Origin: Alisma plantago-aquatica | Taxonomy: Eukaryota; Streptophyta; Magnoliopsida; Alismatales; Alismataceae | Assembly (NCBI GenBank): GCA_963693085.1 | Contig: OY856409.1 | Coordinates: 1,531,082,472 to 1,531,146,471 of the forward strand | DNA: 64,000 nt | Direction: 5' to 3' | In this document: positions 24,226 to 36,620 of the stretch, in pieces | How the letters are laid out: the number at the start of each line of letters is the position of its first letter | Numbering within the stretch: position 1 is the first letter of the stretch | Notes under the pieces: model-generated | The model's database searches: none | Told to the model about the DNA's origin: nothing | The model's input: the letters and a program-made list of their open reading frames with translations, nothing else | Made by a program: the position numbers and the translations under genes

Positions 24226-26576
24226 ATAAGTATACATTGATTAATTGACTCATTTGATTCACTTCCTCAACACAAATCCTAGTCAGGATATGTGGTCATT
24301 CAATTCCATTAACATTCAACATTACACTTGTATAATACAATCTAGTACAATTCAAATATGATTTTATACATGTCGATTCAATTCCAAGCATATCGACCAT
24401 TGGGCTGATTTTTAGACAAAATTCACATGAAATAGCATAGTCATCTACCCATAAGAATACCCAGGGATCCTCAATCAATATATCAGGAACTAGTCAAGTT
24501 CCAATCAATGAGAAATAATCAAAATCAGTAGAATTGGATCCCCCAATATCTTTCCCAAATCAAATCCAATCACATACACGTACAAAAAGGTTTCTTATTG
24601 TTTTAGCCAGATAGAATTAGGCTTTCAACATGAATACAAAGCTTAGGAGGGAGAAAAACACTCACCTCAGGTGTGAAGCATCTTAAATTCGTAGGTCAAC
24701 CTCTGAATTTTTGGAAACCAAATCAAACTCTCACAAAAGAATCCTATTCTTTCTCTTCTCAACTTGGAAACCCTAGAAATGGGGATTAGAAGAGAAAGAG
24801 TGAGAAAAGGGGGAGATTTGATGTGATTTCAAATTAAATCAGAGGAGGGATAAAATCTTGACATGTGAGAGAATATTCACCATGAAATGCTATGCAAAGA
24901 AGCTAAACTTACTTGATTTAATCATATCTTGGATAGAGAAACCCTAGGTCAACATGTCCACCACTTTCTCTTCTCAAAACTCTAGCTCTCCTCTCTCTCA
25001 AGAATTTCATTTCTTTGATAGGAAATGATGAGTTATGAGAGATCCTTGTGTGTTAGGTTAGTCATATAGATGAATTGAGGTGCTTAGAACAATTGCAAAC
25101 AAGCCCCTCAATGTATTTTTATTTTTCTTAGATTGGTTGGTCGGCTGAGTTATAAACTTGACCAAAACCATACTTTTCAGAAACCAAACCTCATACAAAA
25201 ATTATGAAACTTTAACCCAATAACTAAAATTGAGTTTTTAAGCAACATTAATTTTTTTAGATCATTTGGAGTTACCTATAAATAAATAAATATAAAATAC
25301 TACACTGCTATATTGTAGTCAGCGGCATGGTCGGTCGAGTTTGTCCTTCACAGAACTTGACCGATACCCCTCTCTGTAGAGATAAAAAAATCATCCAAAA
25401 ATTACACCAATTTAATATGGTGTCTATAATTTGCTTTTTCAACTACAATTAAAATTTTAGATCAATTGGATATACAAATAATTAGATAAAATTTAATTAC
25501 CACACTGCTATATCAATCTGAAAATATGGTCTGTCGAGTTTGAAACTTGACCGACAAACAGGTCAAAATATTCTTTAAAAATTCTGTTATTTTTCAATAG
25601 TGTTCAAATTTTAGATATCCAAATTATATACAAATTTGAATAAAATCAGAGTTACATATAAAATACTAAAAATCATTTAGTGAGACACTATACTTGTCAA
25701 ATTTTGTATTCATATGTCATCAAAACCCTAATTTGGACCGATTAGGGTGTTCAAATATTAACCCTAATTATGTAAATCAAAGTATAATTAAACCTTCTCA
25801 TTATATTTAAAACATCAAAACTTAATTACCATCACTAATCAAGCTTTAAATAATGATAAAATTAGTTAAGCATACAATCATCCAAGTAAACCCTAATTAG
25901 ATGACTAATTTGAAAATGGGTCATATAGTTATCATTTATATTTCAATATAAAAGAAGAGAGATTTTTAGAACTCATTGAAAGTGATATATGCATTGTAAA
26001 TTATCAAGCATTTGGACTTGATTTGAAGAAAAATATAGGCTTAATGAATTTCTTGGAATCTCATCTTTGATATTTTGAACTAAATTTAGAAATAATAGGA
26101 TAAAAAATGGAAAACTACAGTGGCACAAAAATGATCTTAGACATCAATTTAGAAATATTCTACATAGCAAAAGAGTTTCACATATAAGGGGGTGACGATT
26201 CGTTGCAAGATCTCCATGTGCGCAATTGAAGGGTGGCTTGTAAGATGGTTCATGCTCTAGTAAACATACTCGGAGTGGGGATTCTCCTCGAAACTCTTCT
26301 GGCATTATTATTTTTCCATACTACTGATTACGCCCTTAGAAATCTCACTTATGAATGTGAGAATAAACCATCGTGAATGGCTTTGTGCACCCTCAAGTAT
26401 GGGTTCAAGTGATTTATGGATGTGGCATGAGAGGCTTCGAGCAAGGGTGTTTTCAGAACTTCTCCTCATTGTGATGGTAATGCTAGCTTTTCTCAATAAC
26501 ATTACTAAGAAATGGGAGTGCTTGAAAAGGCAAAAGATATATTCCGATTGATAAAGTTAATAATAAGAAACAACAC
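24226..26576. other. AT-rich non-coding stretch before Athila element E, with three diverged repeats
   Basis: The first five bases are the right ATAAG copy. No coding region is seen. Near 25125-25180, 25320-25375 and 25525-25570 there are three diverged copies of a roughly 200-bp unit. Each contains a ggtcggtcgagtt-like arm and an aacttgaccgac-like inverted arm, again palindromes with a GGTC/GACC core. The part 24640-25060 looks like a transcribed LTR leader. The segment 26165-26576 is less AT-rich and has a 66-codon plus-strand frame (26351) that I do not recognise. Confidence 0.55.
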
Positions 26577-26724
26577 TGATAAAATTTCATTTTATGTACT
26601 TTTGGCATGTGATCTATGCTTCTCCTAGCATATATTTTATAGGTTTTTCTACTTATTTAAGTGTCTTATGTCAAAAATCTCAATTACACACATTTTTCAC
26701 ATTTGTAGGGTTATGACAAGAGAT

Positions 26725-26940
26725 GGCAGCGGTCGATACCTCGATCGCGGTTGTATAGTCCACTAAGGACCCTACCGTGGCTGATGCCTCTACCATCGTC
26801 TCTTCACACCGCGACCATCCACCAGCGCAACGCACCGCGATCGATGCCCTGCCGTGATCGAGGATCCCCCTTGACCATGGCACACAACCAAGCCTCGACC
26901 GTGGCATACATCCAAGTCTCGACCGAGGCTATACCGTAAC
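26725..26940. repeat. GACCGCGGTC-type motif cluster in Athila LTR
   Basis: Repeated words (gcggtcgat, cgatcgcggt, accgcgacc, ccgcgatcga, cgaccgtggc, cgaccgagg) occur every 15-30 bases upstream of the TATA box. The same cluster is present, diverged by transitions, in the 3' LTR at 45485-45745. A related cluster lies in the spacer at 34295-35210. Confidence 0.8.
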
Positions 26941-26974
26941 CTCAGCCCAGATGGTTAAGTCGGTGGACAACACC

Positions 26975-26983
26975 TATAAATAG
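26975..26983 (+). promoter_or_regulatory. TATA box of Athila LTR
   Basis: TATAAATAG matches the plant TATA-box consensus well and is followed by less AT-rich sequence. It lies about 400 bases into the LTR, placing the transcription start in the middle of the 1.5-kb LTR. Confidence 0.65.
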
Positions 26984-28084
26984 ATGACCCACCTTGACTT
27001 GTCAAATCATCAGATCATCAAGGACCACGAAGTGCTGCCAAACTCCAGAGTCACTCACATCCATGCTATCGGTCTTGGATCTTTAAAGACAGAAGTCGGA
27101 GGAGAGAAGATTGATTGCCCCTCTTCCTTAGAATAAGGAGCAGCCACCGCATCGCCCACTCCAGATCTAGATCTGAAGAAGTATAGTGCTGTATCACCAT
27201 CTTCTCTCTCTATCTAGATCTATCATCTTCATCACATTGTACTTCCCCTCTTTATGATATTTAATGTATCTCTCATTTTGCAACATCGTTATGCTGCCTA
27301 TCAACATGTGTGGCTAAACATCTAACCTGGGTAGGGAGTATCCACTAAGGCTCTGCCGATATGTATATCCTTTCTCCCCTTTGAATATATATATACTCTT
27401 ATCAAGATTATCTCCATACACTTGTTCTTAATGTTTCACTTGTATGCCGAGCTACCATCTTGTGATGCTTGATTTTTTTGTACCTCAAAATAGTAGTACC
27501 ATCCTTATCTAGTGTTATGGAGTAGTATGAATACATGAAAGTGTTGGAATGCTAAGGCTAACAACCATATGGGATGTTTTGTGGTTGTTGAGTCATTATC
27601 TCGAAAGAGAGGCTACCTTAAAGTCTAGATCTATTGTTATCTCGAGAGAAGAGGGAATAGATGTTTCGATGACTACTTGTAATCTGGATAGGAGTATATG
27701 AAGGGGTGTGAGTTTTTCATGTTGGTGAGAGATCTTAGTAGGTGAAATCTGATCTAAGATTCCTTCCATATCTTTGTTTCCTGTCGCTTGTTAACATTTT
27801 TCTCTTGTCATTGTATTCTTGTTTTTAAGTTTCTTTGCTTTGGCTGGAGTACCATCGTTCCTTAGGGAACACCCTTTTTAACCCACCTATTTGTTTGGAG
27901 TGTAAGAGTGTGAGACTCTGCATACTTAACACTTGTCGACCTTGTCCCTGTGGTTTGACCCCAAATACTACATCGAACCCTGTATAATAGTTGCGGGGGC
28001 TTGAGTGTTGGGTTATAATATTAAAAGTCTGACTACTCTAGATCTGCTCCATTTTGGATGTGCGATTTAGGCTGGTCAGCTTTT

Positions 28085-28102
28085 TGGCACTGTTGTCAGG
28101 GA
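28085..28102 (+). other. Primer-binding site (tRNA-Asp type) of element E
   Basis: TGGCACTGTTGTCAGGGA differs at three positions (all transitions) from the TGGCGCCGTTGCCGGGGA site usual in Athila elements. It lies 6 bases after the LTR end. The remaining leader to gag (28103-28327) has no feature I can name. Confidence 0.85.
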
Positions 28103-28327
28103 CAAGGCAAAACAATACTGTTAATAACACAAGTCCACTCACTATACTCCCGTGCCTCAAGCTTAGTGATAAGCTTGACTGCACAAAAACTTTTAATTTG
28201 CTATCCTACGATTACGTAGAATAGTTTGTTTTAACACGTCCAGTTTCCTAACTCAACTATGCGGTCTATTTAGGATACTCAGAGAGAAAGAGATCTGTTC
28301 AATTTTTCACCTTAACTTCAAGTCATC

Positions 28328-29653
28328 ATGCCATCTCGTATGAACGACAGTCTTACTGGGGATGATCAAAATGCAAGAGTGCAACATGACCCACCGCCGC
28401 ATGAGACGGATGAAGAGAGAGATGACCATCACTCAGATGGTCATCACTATGAGGTAGAACAACATCACAATCGTCGTAGAAGGCATCATAGAAATCACCG
28501 TGAGAATCACCACAAAATGAACGTGAACGTTATGACCAGAACAGTGAGAGTGAAGACGATGGGGAAGGAAAAACTCTTAGAGAGTTGGCCGCAACTAGAG
28601 CCAATGAGTCAAGATGCCCAATCATCATCTCGCACTTCAATGAAGCTAATTTTGAGTTGAAGTTGATTGTAATCTCGATGATCCATAACAAGCCCTTCCG
28701 TGAAAATTCAAGGAGCAAAAATCCGTACCATCATCTTGATGCCTTCAAAAACATCTGCGATACCATCAAGATGAGGGGAGTGCCCCAAAAAGTGATATAT
28801 TACAAAGGATTCAATTTATCTCTTAAAGATAAAGCTCTATACTAGTACCTTAACTTGCCCCACCAATCCATATATGGATGGATACCCCTTGCAGATGCCT
28901 TTGTCACTAAATATTATCTCACTAAAAGAACTATCCGTAACATGCAAAAGATCACTTCTTTTGCACAAAAACCAGGAGAGAACCTTCACGAGGCATGGGA
29001 ACATTTTCAAGAATACCAGAGAGATTGCACCCACCATAATTACCGTAAGGGATTCCAAGTGACCACTTCTTACAATGGGCTAACTCCCACCAAAAGAACT
29101 TCACTGAATGCAGCTGCTGGAAGCGACTTTCTTGGTAAGAAACCGAGCAGAACCATGAAGATAATCGATAACATGGATGCACTGTAAGCAGACATGGATT
29201 ATGATATAAATGATAGAGGATCATCCAAGAAGGTAGGATTTGAAGGACTGTCAACTAAAGCTAAGGCTTTGGAAACTATTACAACTCAGATTCAGAAAAC
29301 AATTAAAAAACACTGGGGGTAAAGGCAAGAAACACACAGAAAAAGTCATGAAATGTGTTACATGCGGAGAAGGAGGGCACAGAGTTGACAACTGTATCTA
29401 TACACGACCAGAAGAGAGTGAAGAAAGTGAAAGTGAAGAGGAAATAGAGAATGTCTCTTATGAAAATTTCAAATTACAAGATCATCCTGGGTTTAACTAT
29501 GACAATAAAGAAGCTGCTGACAATGCTCATCAACTGAGTAATTCGTCTAACCACCTCCAGGGTTCGAGAAGAAGGGAGGACCGACTAAGTATACTTGAAC
29601 TACTAGTTATTAGAAGAACAAAAGTAGCTACCAGAGTCAAAATAAAAATATGA
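28328..29653 (+). pseudogene. Athila gag with zinc knuckle (frameshifted)
   Basis: The N-terminal His/Arg-rich frame starts at 28328. The core gag frame (28585-29187) shows MRGVPQKVIYYKGFNLSLKD, a stop, then PLADAFVTKYYLTKRTIRNM, ITSFAQKPGENLHEAWEHFQ and CTHHNY, a typical Athila gag order. After another stop and a frameshift near 29310, the frame at 29240-29653 carries the CCHC knuckle CVTCGEGGHRVDNC and an acidic tail. At least two frame changes and two stops make it inactive. Confidence 0.88.
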
Positions 29654-29927
29654 GTCGACATAGTCAAGGACAAGGCCAAGGGTCGAGCCAAGCCAAAGAT
29701 AGCAACCAAGCTGACATGATTGCTCAATTCTTTGACTTCACAAAAGGCAAGCTTCAGTAAATGACCAACTTGCTCAAAGTGTTGTCACCAATTCAGGAGT
29801 GTTAACTACAATGCAAACTCAGATGGCAGACATGCAAACCCATCAAAGGCAGATTGATCAACAGCTTGCACAACTAGCATAACTTATAAAAAACCATTCA
29901 GGGAAGATCCCGTCAAATACGGAGACC

Positions 29928-31088
29928 GTGAAGATGGCCATTATCCGATTATTGATGATGTTGGAAAACCTTCACACTAACAACACTAGAGAAGAAGGAA
30001 GCCGTGGTGAGCAACAATCTAAAAAGGTGATTGCAACAGAAGAGTCCAAAGGACAAGGATCAGCCGAAGACGACCACGAAATAGGAAATGAAGAAAGGAA
30101 GAAGGATGAAGAGGCCAAGAACTTGGGTCCTATAGAAGAAGTCCTTTCAAAGAGAAAACCCTATGCCCCAAGAGTTCCCTTTCCCCACAAATTGATCAAG
30201 GCACATTTAAAGAAGAGGTACAAAAAGTTTATGGAAGTAGTAAAGAAACTACACTTGGATGTCCCATTTCTCGATGCAATTGAAGAGATGTCGACATATG
30301 CAAAATACTTTAAGGACCTAATCACAAAGAGAAGGAGGGGAGACCATGTTGAGACTGTGCAATTGGCATAAATGTCAAGTACCTTTATTCAAGCTGAGTT
30401 ACCAACCAAGAAGATGGATCCAGAGGCATTCAACATACCTTTCTGTGTCAGAGACAATATGGAAAGGAAGGGATCAGCTGATTTGGGAGAAAACATTAGT
30501 ATTATGCCATTGACTCCAGAACAAAGTCTCGGGTTGATGGACATGGTGAAGATGGGCATGAGAATCAAATTAGCTTATCATATCTTTACAAGATCTGTAG
30601 GAATAGTCGAGGATGTTCCAATACGGGTCTGGCGATTCTTCATACCATTCGACATAGTAGTGATATACACAGTCGAGGACTCTAAGTGTCCAATGATATT
30701 TTGGAGACCTTTTCTCGCAGCTGGAAGAGCTCTAATAGATGTAGCAGAAGGAATCATTACATTACATGTAGGGGATGATCACATCGATTTCCGAGTACAA
30801 GATGCTATGAGGAGACCGTCGCTCTCTAAGTCAGTCTACTTTATGGATAACTACAATCAATATTGTGAAGAGATGAAAGAGGACAAGGCTATTGTAGATC
30901 CCCTTATGCGAGCCTTGAATAATCAAGACCCTACAATGGAAGACCCAGAGGTCATAGAGATCTTGGATTACCTGAATCAACCTGAAAAAGTATTCAATGA
31001 TGATGAAGAGATAGTCGAGACCACAAAGTACACCTCACTTAAGCAAACACTTGAAGAGAAGAGAGTGACAAACCAAATCCATAATTGA
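29928..31088 (+). pseudogene. Athila protease region
   Basis: Upstream (29928-30371) is the conserved Athila linker: PYAPRVPFPHKLIKAHLKKR, VKKLHLDVPFLDAIEEM, then KYFKDLITKRR. After a stop and frame change the protease frame (30372-31088) reads ADLGENISIMPLTP, where D-L-G is the Athila form of the aspartic active site. It then has DVPIRVWRFFIPFDIVV and RPFLAAGRALIDVAEG. The acidic C-terminal stretch leads to RT. The intervening 29654-29927 is Gln-rich gag tail in broken frames. Confidence 0.85.
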
Positions 31089-31323
31089 ATCCACTTCCGG
31101 AGGGGATACAATATGAATCCTTGACAAAGAAGAGAGGAATCATATGATCATTATTGCGAACTGGATCGACGATCAGCTAGAAAGGTTGCTAAAGGAGCTC
31201 AAACTGCATAGGAAGGCTATAGGGTACTCAGTGGAAGATTTCAAAGGTCTCAACACTACCCTATGCATGCACATAATACATCTTGAAGAAACAACCAAAT
31301 CTTTAGCTCAACCGTAGAGGAAG

Positions 31324-32630
31324 TTGAACCAAATGCTAAAGGAAGTCATAAAGAAGGAAGTTATTAAGTTGCGGGATGCTGAGATCATTTACCCAGTAAG
31401 TGACATTAATTGGGTAAGCCCTATCCATGTGATGCCTAAGAAGGGTGGAATGATAGTGATAAGAGGAGAGGACAGAGATGAAGTGGCAACAAGAACGGTA
31501 ACATGTTGGCGTATGTGGATTGACTATCGCAAGCTGAATGATGCTACCAAAAAGGATCATTTCCCTCTTCCATTTATAGATCAAGTTCTAGAAAGATTAG
31601 TTCACCATGATTACTTCTATTTTCTAGACGGGTATTTGAGATTCTATCAAGTACCGATCTATCTTGATGATCAGGAAAAGATGATCTTTGCCTGTATCTA
31701 TGGCACGTAAGCTTTTAGAGGAATGCCATTCAGGTTGCGTAACGCACCGACAACTTTCCAACACTACATGATATCTATGTTTTCAGACTTCCTAGAAGAC
31801 ATAGTGGAGGTCTTTATGGATGACTTCTGTGTTTATGGAAAGGATTTTGAGGCATGTCTAAGTAACATATCTTTGGTGCTATAACACTATGAGGAAAAAC
31901 ACCTTGTCCTGAACTAGGAAAAATGCCATTTTATGGTCTAGGACGGTATTGTTTTAGGGCATAAAGTTTCTGAGAAAGGAATCGAAGTGGACCTAAGCAA
32001 TATCGAAGTCATATCCAAGATTCTGCCACCCAAGTCCATTACATGAGTAATGAGTTTCTTAGGGCATGCGAGATATTATAGACAGTTTATAAAAAACTTC
32101 TCAAAGATTGCTAAACCCCTTTCAAATCTTCTGATTAAAGATGTTGAATTCGAGTTCACCAGCGAATGCTTAGATGCTTTCCAGACCCTCAAGAGGGCGT
32201 TAACAACAATATCGATTCTACAAGCACCAAATTGGGAGCTACCTTTTGAAATCATGTGCGATGATAGTGATTTTGCCATTGGGGTAGTCCTTGGACAGAA
32301 AGAAGGATAAGAGACACCATGTGATTTGCTATGCCACCCGGACATTGGACGAGGCCCAAGTGAGCTACACCACCACCGGAAAAAATGTTGTCTATCATGT
32401 TTGCTTTTGATAAGTTCATATCATATTTGGTAGGATCGAAAGTAAAAGTGTACACTGATCATGGAGCTATAAAATATCTAATGCAGAAAAAGGACACAAA
32501 GCCGAGACTTTTGTGATGGGCCTTATTAGTGCAAGAGTTTGACCATAAGATCATTGATAAAAGGGGAAAATAAAATGTGGTTGCAGACCACCTGTCAAGG
32601 ATAGTTTTTTATTAAGAAAATCAATTTCTA
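31324..32630 (+). pseudogene. Athila reverse transcriptase and RNase H
   Basis: Readable words are IDYRKLNDATKKDHFPLPFI, LERLVHHDYFYFLDGY, then (past a stop at 31708) RGMPFRLRNAPTTFQ and the catalytic VEVFMDDFCVYG with both aspartates. These are followed by LGHKVSEKGIEVD, SFLGHARYYRQFIKNFSKI and the RNase H start FEIMCDDSDFAIGVVLGQKE. An extra segment (about 31440-31500, IRGEDRDEVATRTV) sits between the PKKGG motif and the WRMWIDYRKLN motif. At least six stops are present. The domain order and words are diagnostic of Athila. Confidence 0.92.
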
Positions 32631-32819
32631 GTAAATGACAACTATGCTGATGAAGCTCTTTTGATGGCCCAATCAGATGAGTGGAGCCTGCCTTGGTTCG
32701 CAACATTGGTAATTATCTAGCCTGTGGGAAACTTCCATCAGAGATCACTTATAATCAGAAAAAGACATTATTCTCGGAGTTGAAAAATTGCTATTGGGAT
32801 GATCCGCTGTTGTTGAAAA

Positions 32820-34015
32820 GATGCTTTGACAACTTATATCGTTGATGCATACCGAAAGAAGTACCACTAATCCTCACCACTCCTCACCTTACAGGTACCA
32901 CCATGGGGGGGGGGAGAACAGGTGTAAAGGTCTTACAATCAAGATTTTATTGGCCAACTCTTTAAGGGTGTTGTGTCATTTGTCAAGACCTGCAAGGAGT
33001 GTAAGCTTACAGGAAACATCAGCAGAAAGAATGAGATGTCGATGGCCGATTTGATGGAAGTTGAAATTTTTGATATATGGGGGATTGATTATATGGGACC
33101 TTTTCCATCATCAAAGGGAAACCAGTATATACTCATTGCTGTCGACTAAGTCTCCAAATGGGTAGAGGCCATTGCCACCCAAACCTGTGACTCTAAGGAA
33201 GTAATCAAACTTTTTGAGAAAACTATCATTCCACAGTTCAGCGTACCATGCACTGTTATAAATGGCGGATGGTCACACTTCGGTGAAAAGCACTTCGAAG
33301 ATCCATTGAGGAAGGATGGGGTAAAACACATGGTTGTAATGCCATATCATCCCCAAACGTCAGGACAGATCGAGGTGTCTCACAGGAAGATCAAACAGAT
33401 CTTAGAGAAGACTGTAATTCATACAAGGAAGGATTGGTCCATGAAACTCGACAATGCACTATGGGCTTACCACATAGTGTATAAGACACCTATAGGCATG
33501 ACACCCTACAGGTTGATTTATGGGAAGTCTTGTCATCTACCTATCAAATTTGAGCACAAGGCCCTATGGATATCAAATTTCTAAACATGGATCTTGATAA
33601 AGCTGGGAAGAAAAGATTTCTCCAACTTTAGGAACTCGAAGGGTTAAGATTGCACGCTTATGAGAATGCAACGATATATAAGCAAAAGAATAATGTATGA
33701 CATGACTCCCATATAAAGAGCAAGGATGTTCATGAAGGCGACAAAGTTCTTTTATTCAATTCAAGTATCAGGTTGCTCCCAGGGAAGTTGAGGACAAGAT
33801 GGTTCGGCCCCTTTTCAATCATAAAAATATACCCGTCAGGGATGATGGAAATAACTAGAGATAAGACAAACACTTTTAAGGTGAATGGGCAGAGGGTAAA
33901 AAGACATTATGAAGACCAAGCCTTTCTGAGAAAGACCGAGCCAAGTTTGGGGGAACCTAATCCTCTAGCAGATGGAATGGATGAGAAAGTGTCGACATCA
34001 ACTGAAGAAGGATGA
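32820..34015 (+). pseudogene. Athila integrase
   Basis: Around the CKEC zinc ligands the sequence reads FYWPTLFK and CKECKLTGNISRKNEM. The catalytic core shows FDIWGIDYMGPFPSSKGNQY and VSKWVEAIATQT, then VINGGWSHF where the usual motif is ISDGGSHF, so the second catalytic aspartate is lost. It continues YHPQTSGQIEVSHRKIKQIL and ALWAYHIVYKTPIGMTPY. The C-terminal domain (33773-34015) includes RTRWFGPFSIIKIYPSGM and NGQRVKRHY. A run of ten G at 32905-32914 is a likely frameshift point. Confidence 0.9.
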
Positions 34016-35306
34016 AGCTAGAATGAGAGAGAGAGATTCAAGCTAAAGGACTTTAAACTAGCGCTTCTTGGGAGGCAACTCAAGCCTTTGCTGTTTTCTT
34101 TGTTTTACAATTCATGACTTTCTTTATCTCATGTTTTAGTCTATGAGTTTTGTACCTCACTCCTTCTAAGTATCTTGGGTTTTTGCAACTAAAAATAGTA
34201 TAAATATAGTATGTAAATTACTTTCTTTTCACGAAAATTTTCAATGAAAAGTTAGTGTTTTGGTTTTAGTTAATCGTTTCCAACATCTTAGTTTTGTGTG
34301 CACCGCGGTCGCAGCGTCTGCCGCGGTCGAGGCACTAGATTGACACACCTTGGGACTGCAGTCGCGACAAGATTGAAAGCCAAATTCGACCTCAGTTGAG
34401 GTGGTATACCCGACTGCAGTCTTGGCTACTCTTGAGTATATAAGAAAAACCCTTCTCACTACCTAGTTTTTCTTTCTCTCCTTGCTACTCAACTCCCGAA
34501 TGATAGAAGAATTTTAACTGATGAATTACGAGACACGATCATCAAAACAACGATCAAACAGTAAAGAACATCCGTTGTAAACCCGCCTTCACCAATGTTG
34601 TGCTCTTTCCACATTAGCACCAGCTCTGTTGCTGCCTCCTTGCTGCCGTTTCGAATCCCTAATCACGCTGAGCAACTGATTGTACATCCTGTTCCCTTTC
34701 GATCACCCGCACCTCAACATGTAGCCCTTTTAATGTTTCTTCACCTATCTTGAGTATACAAACCTAGGTGGTACTTGCTCTACGATGCGATAACTGTCGA
34801 AATCACCATGTTTATCTTCACTCCTTCGTTCGAGCTTCATTGGTGCTTCCCCCTTGATTCTCAATCTCTTTAGTCTTTTCAACCTATGATGGAAACCTTA
34901 TGCGACGTTTTTCTCACACGCTTGCGGCAATACCGCCGTTAGACAATTGAGGTTAGGGTCGGAATACCCATTGTGACCTACATGGTCACGGTTGAGTAGG
35001 TACCCTCCCGACCACAGTTGCAGAACCATGTTTTTTTTTAGTCGTGATCATTGTCCTCCTTTGCAAGAATTTCTCTTGAATCAGGTCTTAAATGACCGCG
35101 GTCGCGACACCCACCACGGTCGTGGTATTTCCTTGCCGTAGTCACATCATTCCTTTAGTTTCACTAGTCACCTACCACAGTCGCGACATCATCCTTGACT
35201 CCGGTATTGCCTTCAATATATGTCACGTCCACGCACCCCATATCGAATTTTTTTTATGTGCTAATGCAATACGAAAAATATATATATATATATATATAAT
35301 GCAATC
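34016..35306 (+). other. Non-coding spacer between Athila pol and env-position frame
   Basis: No open frame. Two clusters of palindromes lie at 34295-34420 and 34980-35210 (caccgcggtcg, ccgcggtcgagg, gaccgcggtcgcgac, ccaccacggtcgtgg), the same family as in the Athila LTR. A (TA)n run sits at 35279-35298. The spacer may hold the splice acceptor or internal promoter for the downstream frame, but I see no clear signal. Confidence 0.6.
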
Positions 35307-36620
35307 TTGCTAACAAAAAATCCTAATGTTGAAACTTTCAAAATATCAACTTCGACTGAGGACACTCTGATGAAGAAAGCAACTTCATTGAGGGGTGCAG
35401 AGGAGAACTTGGAGAAGATAACTAAGGCACTGAAAGATAACCCAAACCTCTCACCAACTAGGAAGCTTCAATTGAAGCTGATGAAGAAGAAATATGAGTA
35501 CATCCTGGCCCACAAGACGCCAGAGGAGTCTCAAGAAACATCACGAACAAAGACTTTTGAGTACCAACCTTCTGAAACTGAGTTAAAGAAGCTAGAGAAA
35601 TGAAAATATGAGAGCAAGCATGCAAAGAGCAGCAAGAAGAGAAAGTTAACTGTTGTTGAGAAGTCAAGGGGGAAAGAAAAAGAAGTAGCTCATGAAGAGG
35701 TCGATGAGGAAGAATAGAAGGCCCTAAACCAATAGAGGCCAACATTCATACCAAGAGATCAAGCACACCAGTCACAGTTTGACTAGGTACTACAAACCAA
35801 AGGATTCAAGCCGATGCGATATATGGATGTCGAGGACTTCAAGAAGATGGGGATCTATGATAGGGTGATCAACTTCTTAGAAGGTGTAAATCTGTGCACC
35901 TTGTGTACCTCAGAAGCTCCCTCCCTAACTCAGTTGACGACAGAGTTCATGTTGTCATTAGAAAAGCTCCCCATTAGTGATGGAAAATGCAGAAAGGGCG
36001 GCGACGACTTCAAGCTAGAAGTAAGAATAGGAGGGAAGTCTCATATGATTATTGAGGCCATGCTAAATACGATATTCACCAGAACAACCGAAGAAGCACA
36101 AGCTTGCACAGTTGTGCCAGGCGAAAAAGATGTCATCGGATACATCAGTCACATGATGTGGGAGAAGATGACTGGAGAACACGAGCATAACTCGAAGAAC
36201 TCAAAGGTGACTCTCATAACCTCCTACTTCATCCGAGTGATGTAGAAGATAACAACCAACACAGTCTTCACGAGATCAGAAACTGGAGGAGTAACTAAAG
36301 GGGACCTATTTCTAATATGGTCCATGCTCAACAAGAAACCGGTGAACATTGGGAGACTACTAATTGAAAGGCTATCAATAACAGTGGGAGGGGAAGCAAA
36401 GCAGACAAAGGAATTCTACATGGGAAGCTAGATAACTAGAATAGTCTATCACTTTATGGATATTGACTTGTAGATGAAGTACAAGAAGACCAAGGGACAT
36501 ACAAAGATTGATACAAATCCCCTCATCAATACTAACATTCTAGCACATAAAGGCATCAAACTTTTCTACAAACTAAGCTGCTCTAAGGTACTTCTGCCCC
36601 TCTCAGATATGGCATACTAT
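35307..36620 (+). pseudogene. Env-position ORF of Athila, part 1 (ATHILA ORF1-like region)
   Basis: One frame runs to 36620, where element F interrupts it, with about seven stops. Words resembling the plant ATHILA ORF-1 family appear: RPTFIPRDQ, MRYMDVEDFKKMGIYDRVI, APSLTQLTTEFMLSLEKLP, FKLEVRIGGKSHMIIEAMLN. Next come a region with NTVFTRSETGGVTKGDLFLI and WSMLNKKPVNIGRLLIERLS. The first 100 residues are Lys/Glu-rich with heptad-like spacing. The frame continues exactly in phase at 42119 once element F and one TSD copy are removed. Family match is by pattern memory and needs an HMM search. Confidence 0.75.
36616..36620. repeat. Target-site duplication ACTAT of element F, left copy
   Basis: ACTAT occurs directly before the LTR edge TGTAATGTCC and again at 42114-42118 directly after GACGTCACA. 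Removing F and one copy restores an open reading phase across the junction. Confidence 0.9.

Larger units (their letters stand above)
26577..28078 (+). repeat. 5' LTR of Athila element E
   Basis: A 1.5-kb LTR beginning TGATAAAATTTC and ending ...GGTCA shortly before the PBS. Its first 400 bases align with 45337-45744 (shared words: cttctcctagcatat, tcaaaaatctcaattacaca, ggttgtatagtccactaagg). It contains a cluster of cgaccgcgg / ccgcgatcg motifs at 26725-26940. A TATA box follows at 26975. Confidence 0.92.

Noticed and set aside
26351..26551. 66-codon frame before Athila as a host gene exon
   Set aside because: No recognisable domain, no clear splice signals; it is too short to support.
32905..32914. 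Run of ten G as a programmed frameshift site
   Set aside because: It lies inside integrase, where Athila elements do not shift frame, and adjoining stops show decay. A slippage mutation or sequencing error is more likely.
35279..35298. (TA)n microsatellite as a possible regulatory element
   Set aside because: A simple repeat in an AT-rich spacer; no supporting signal.
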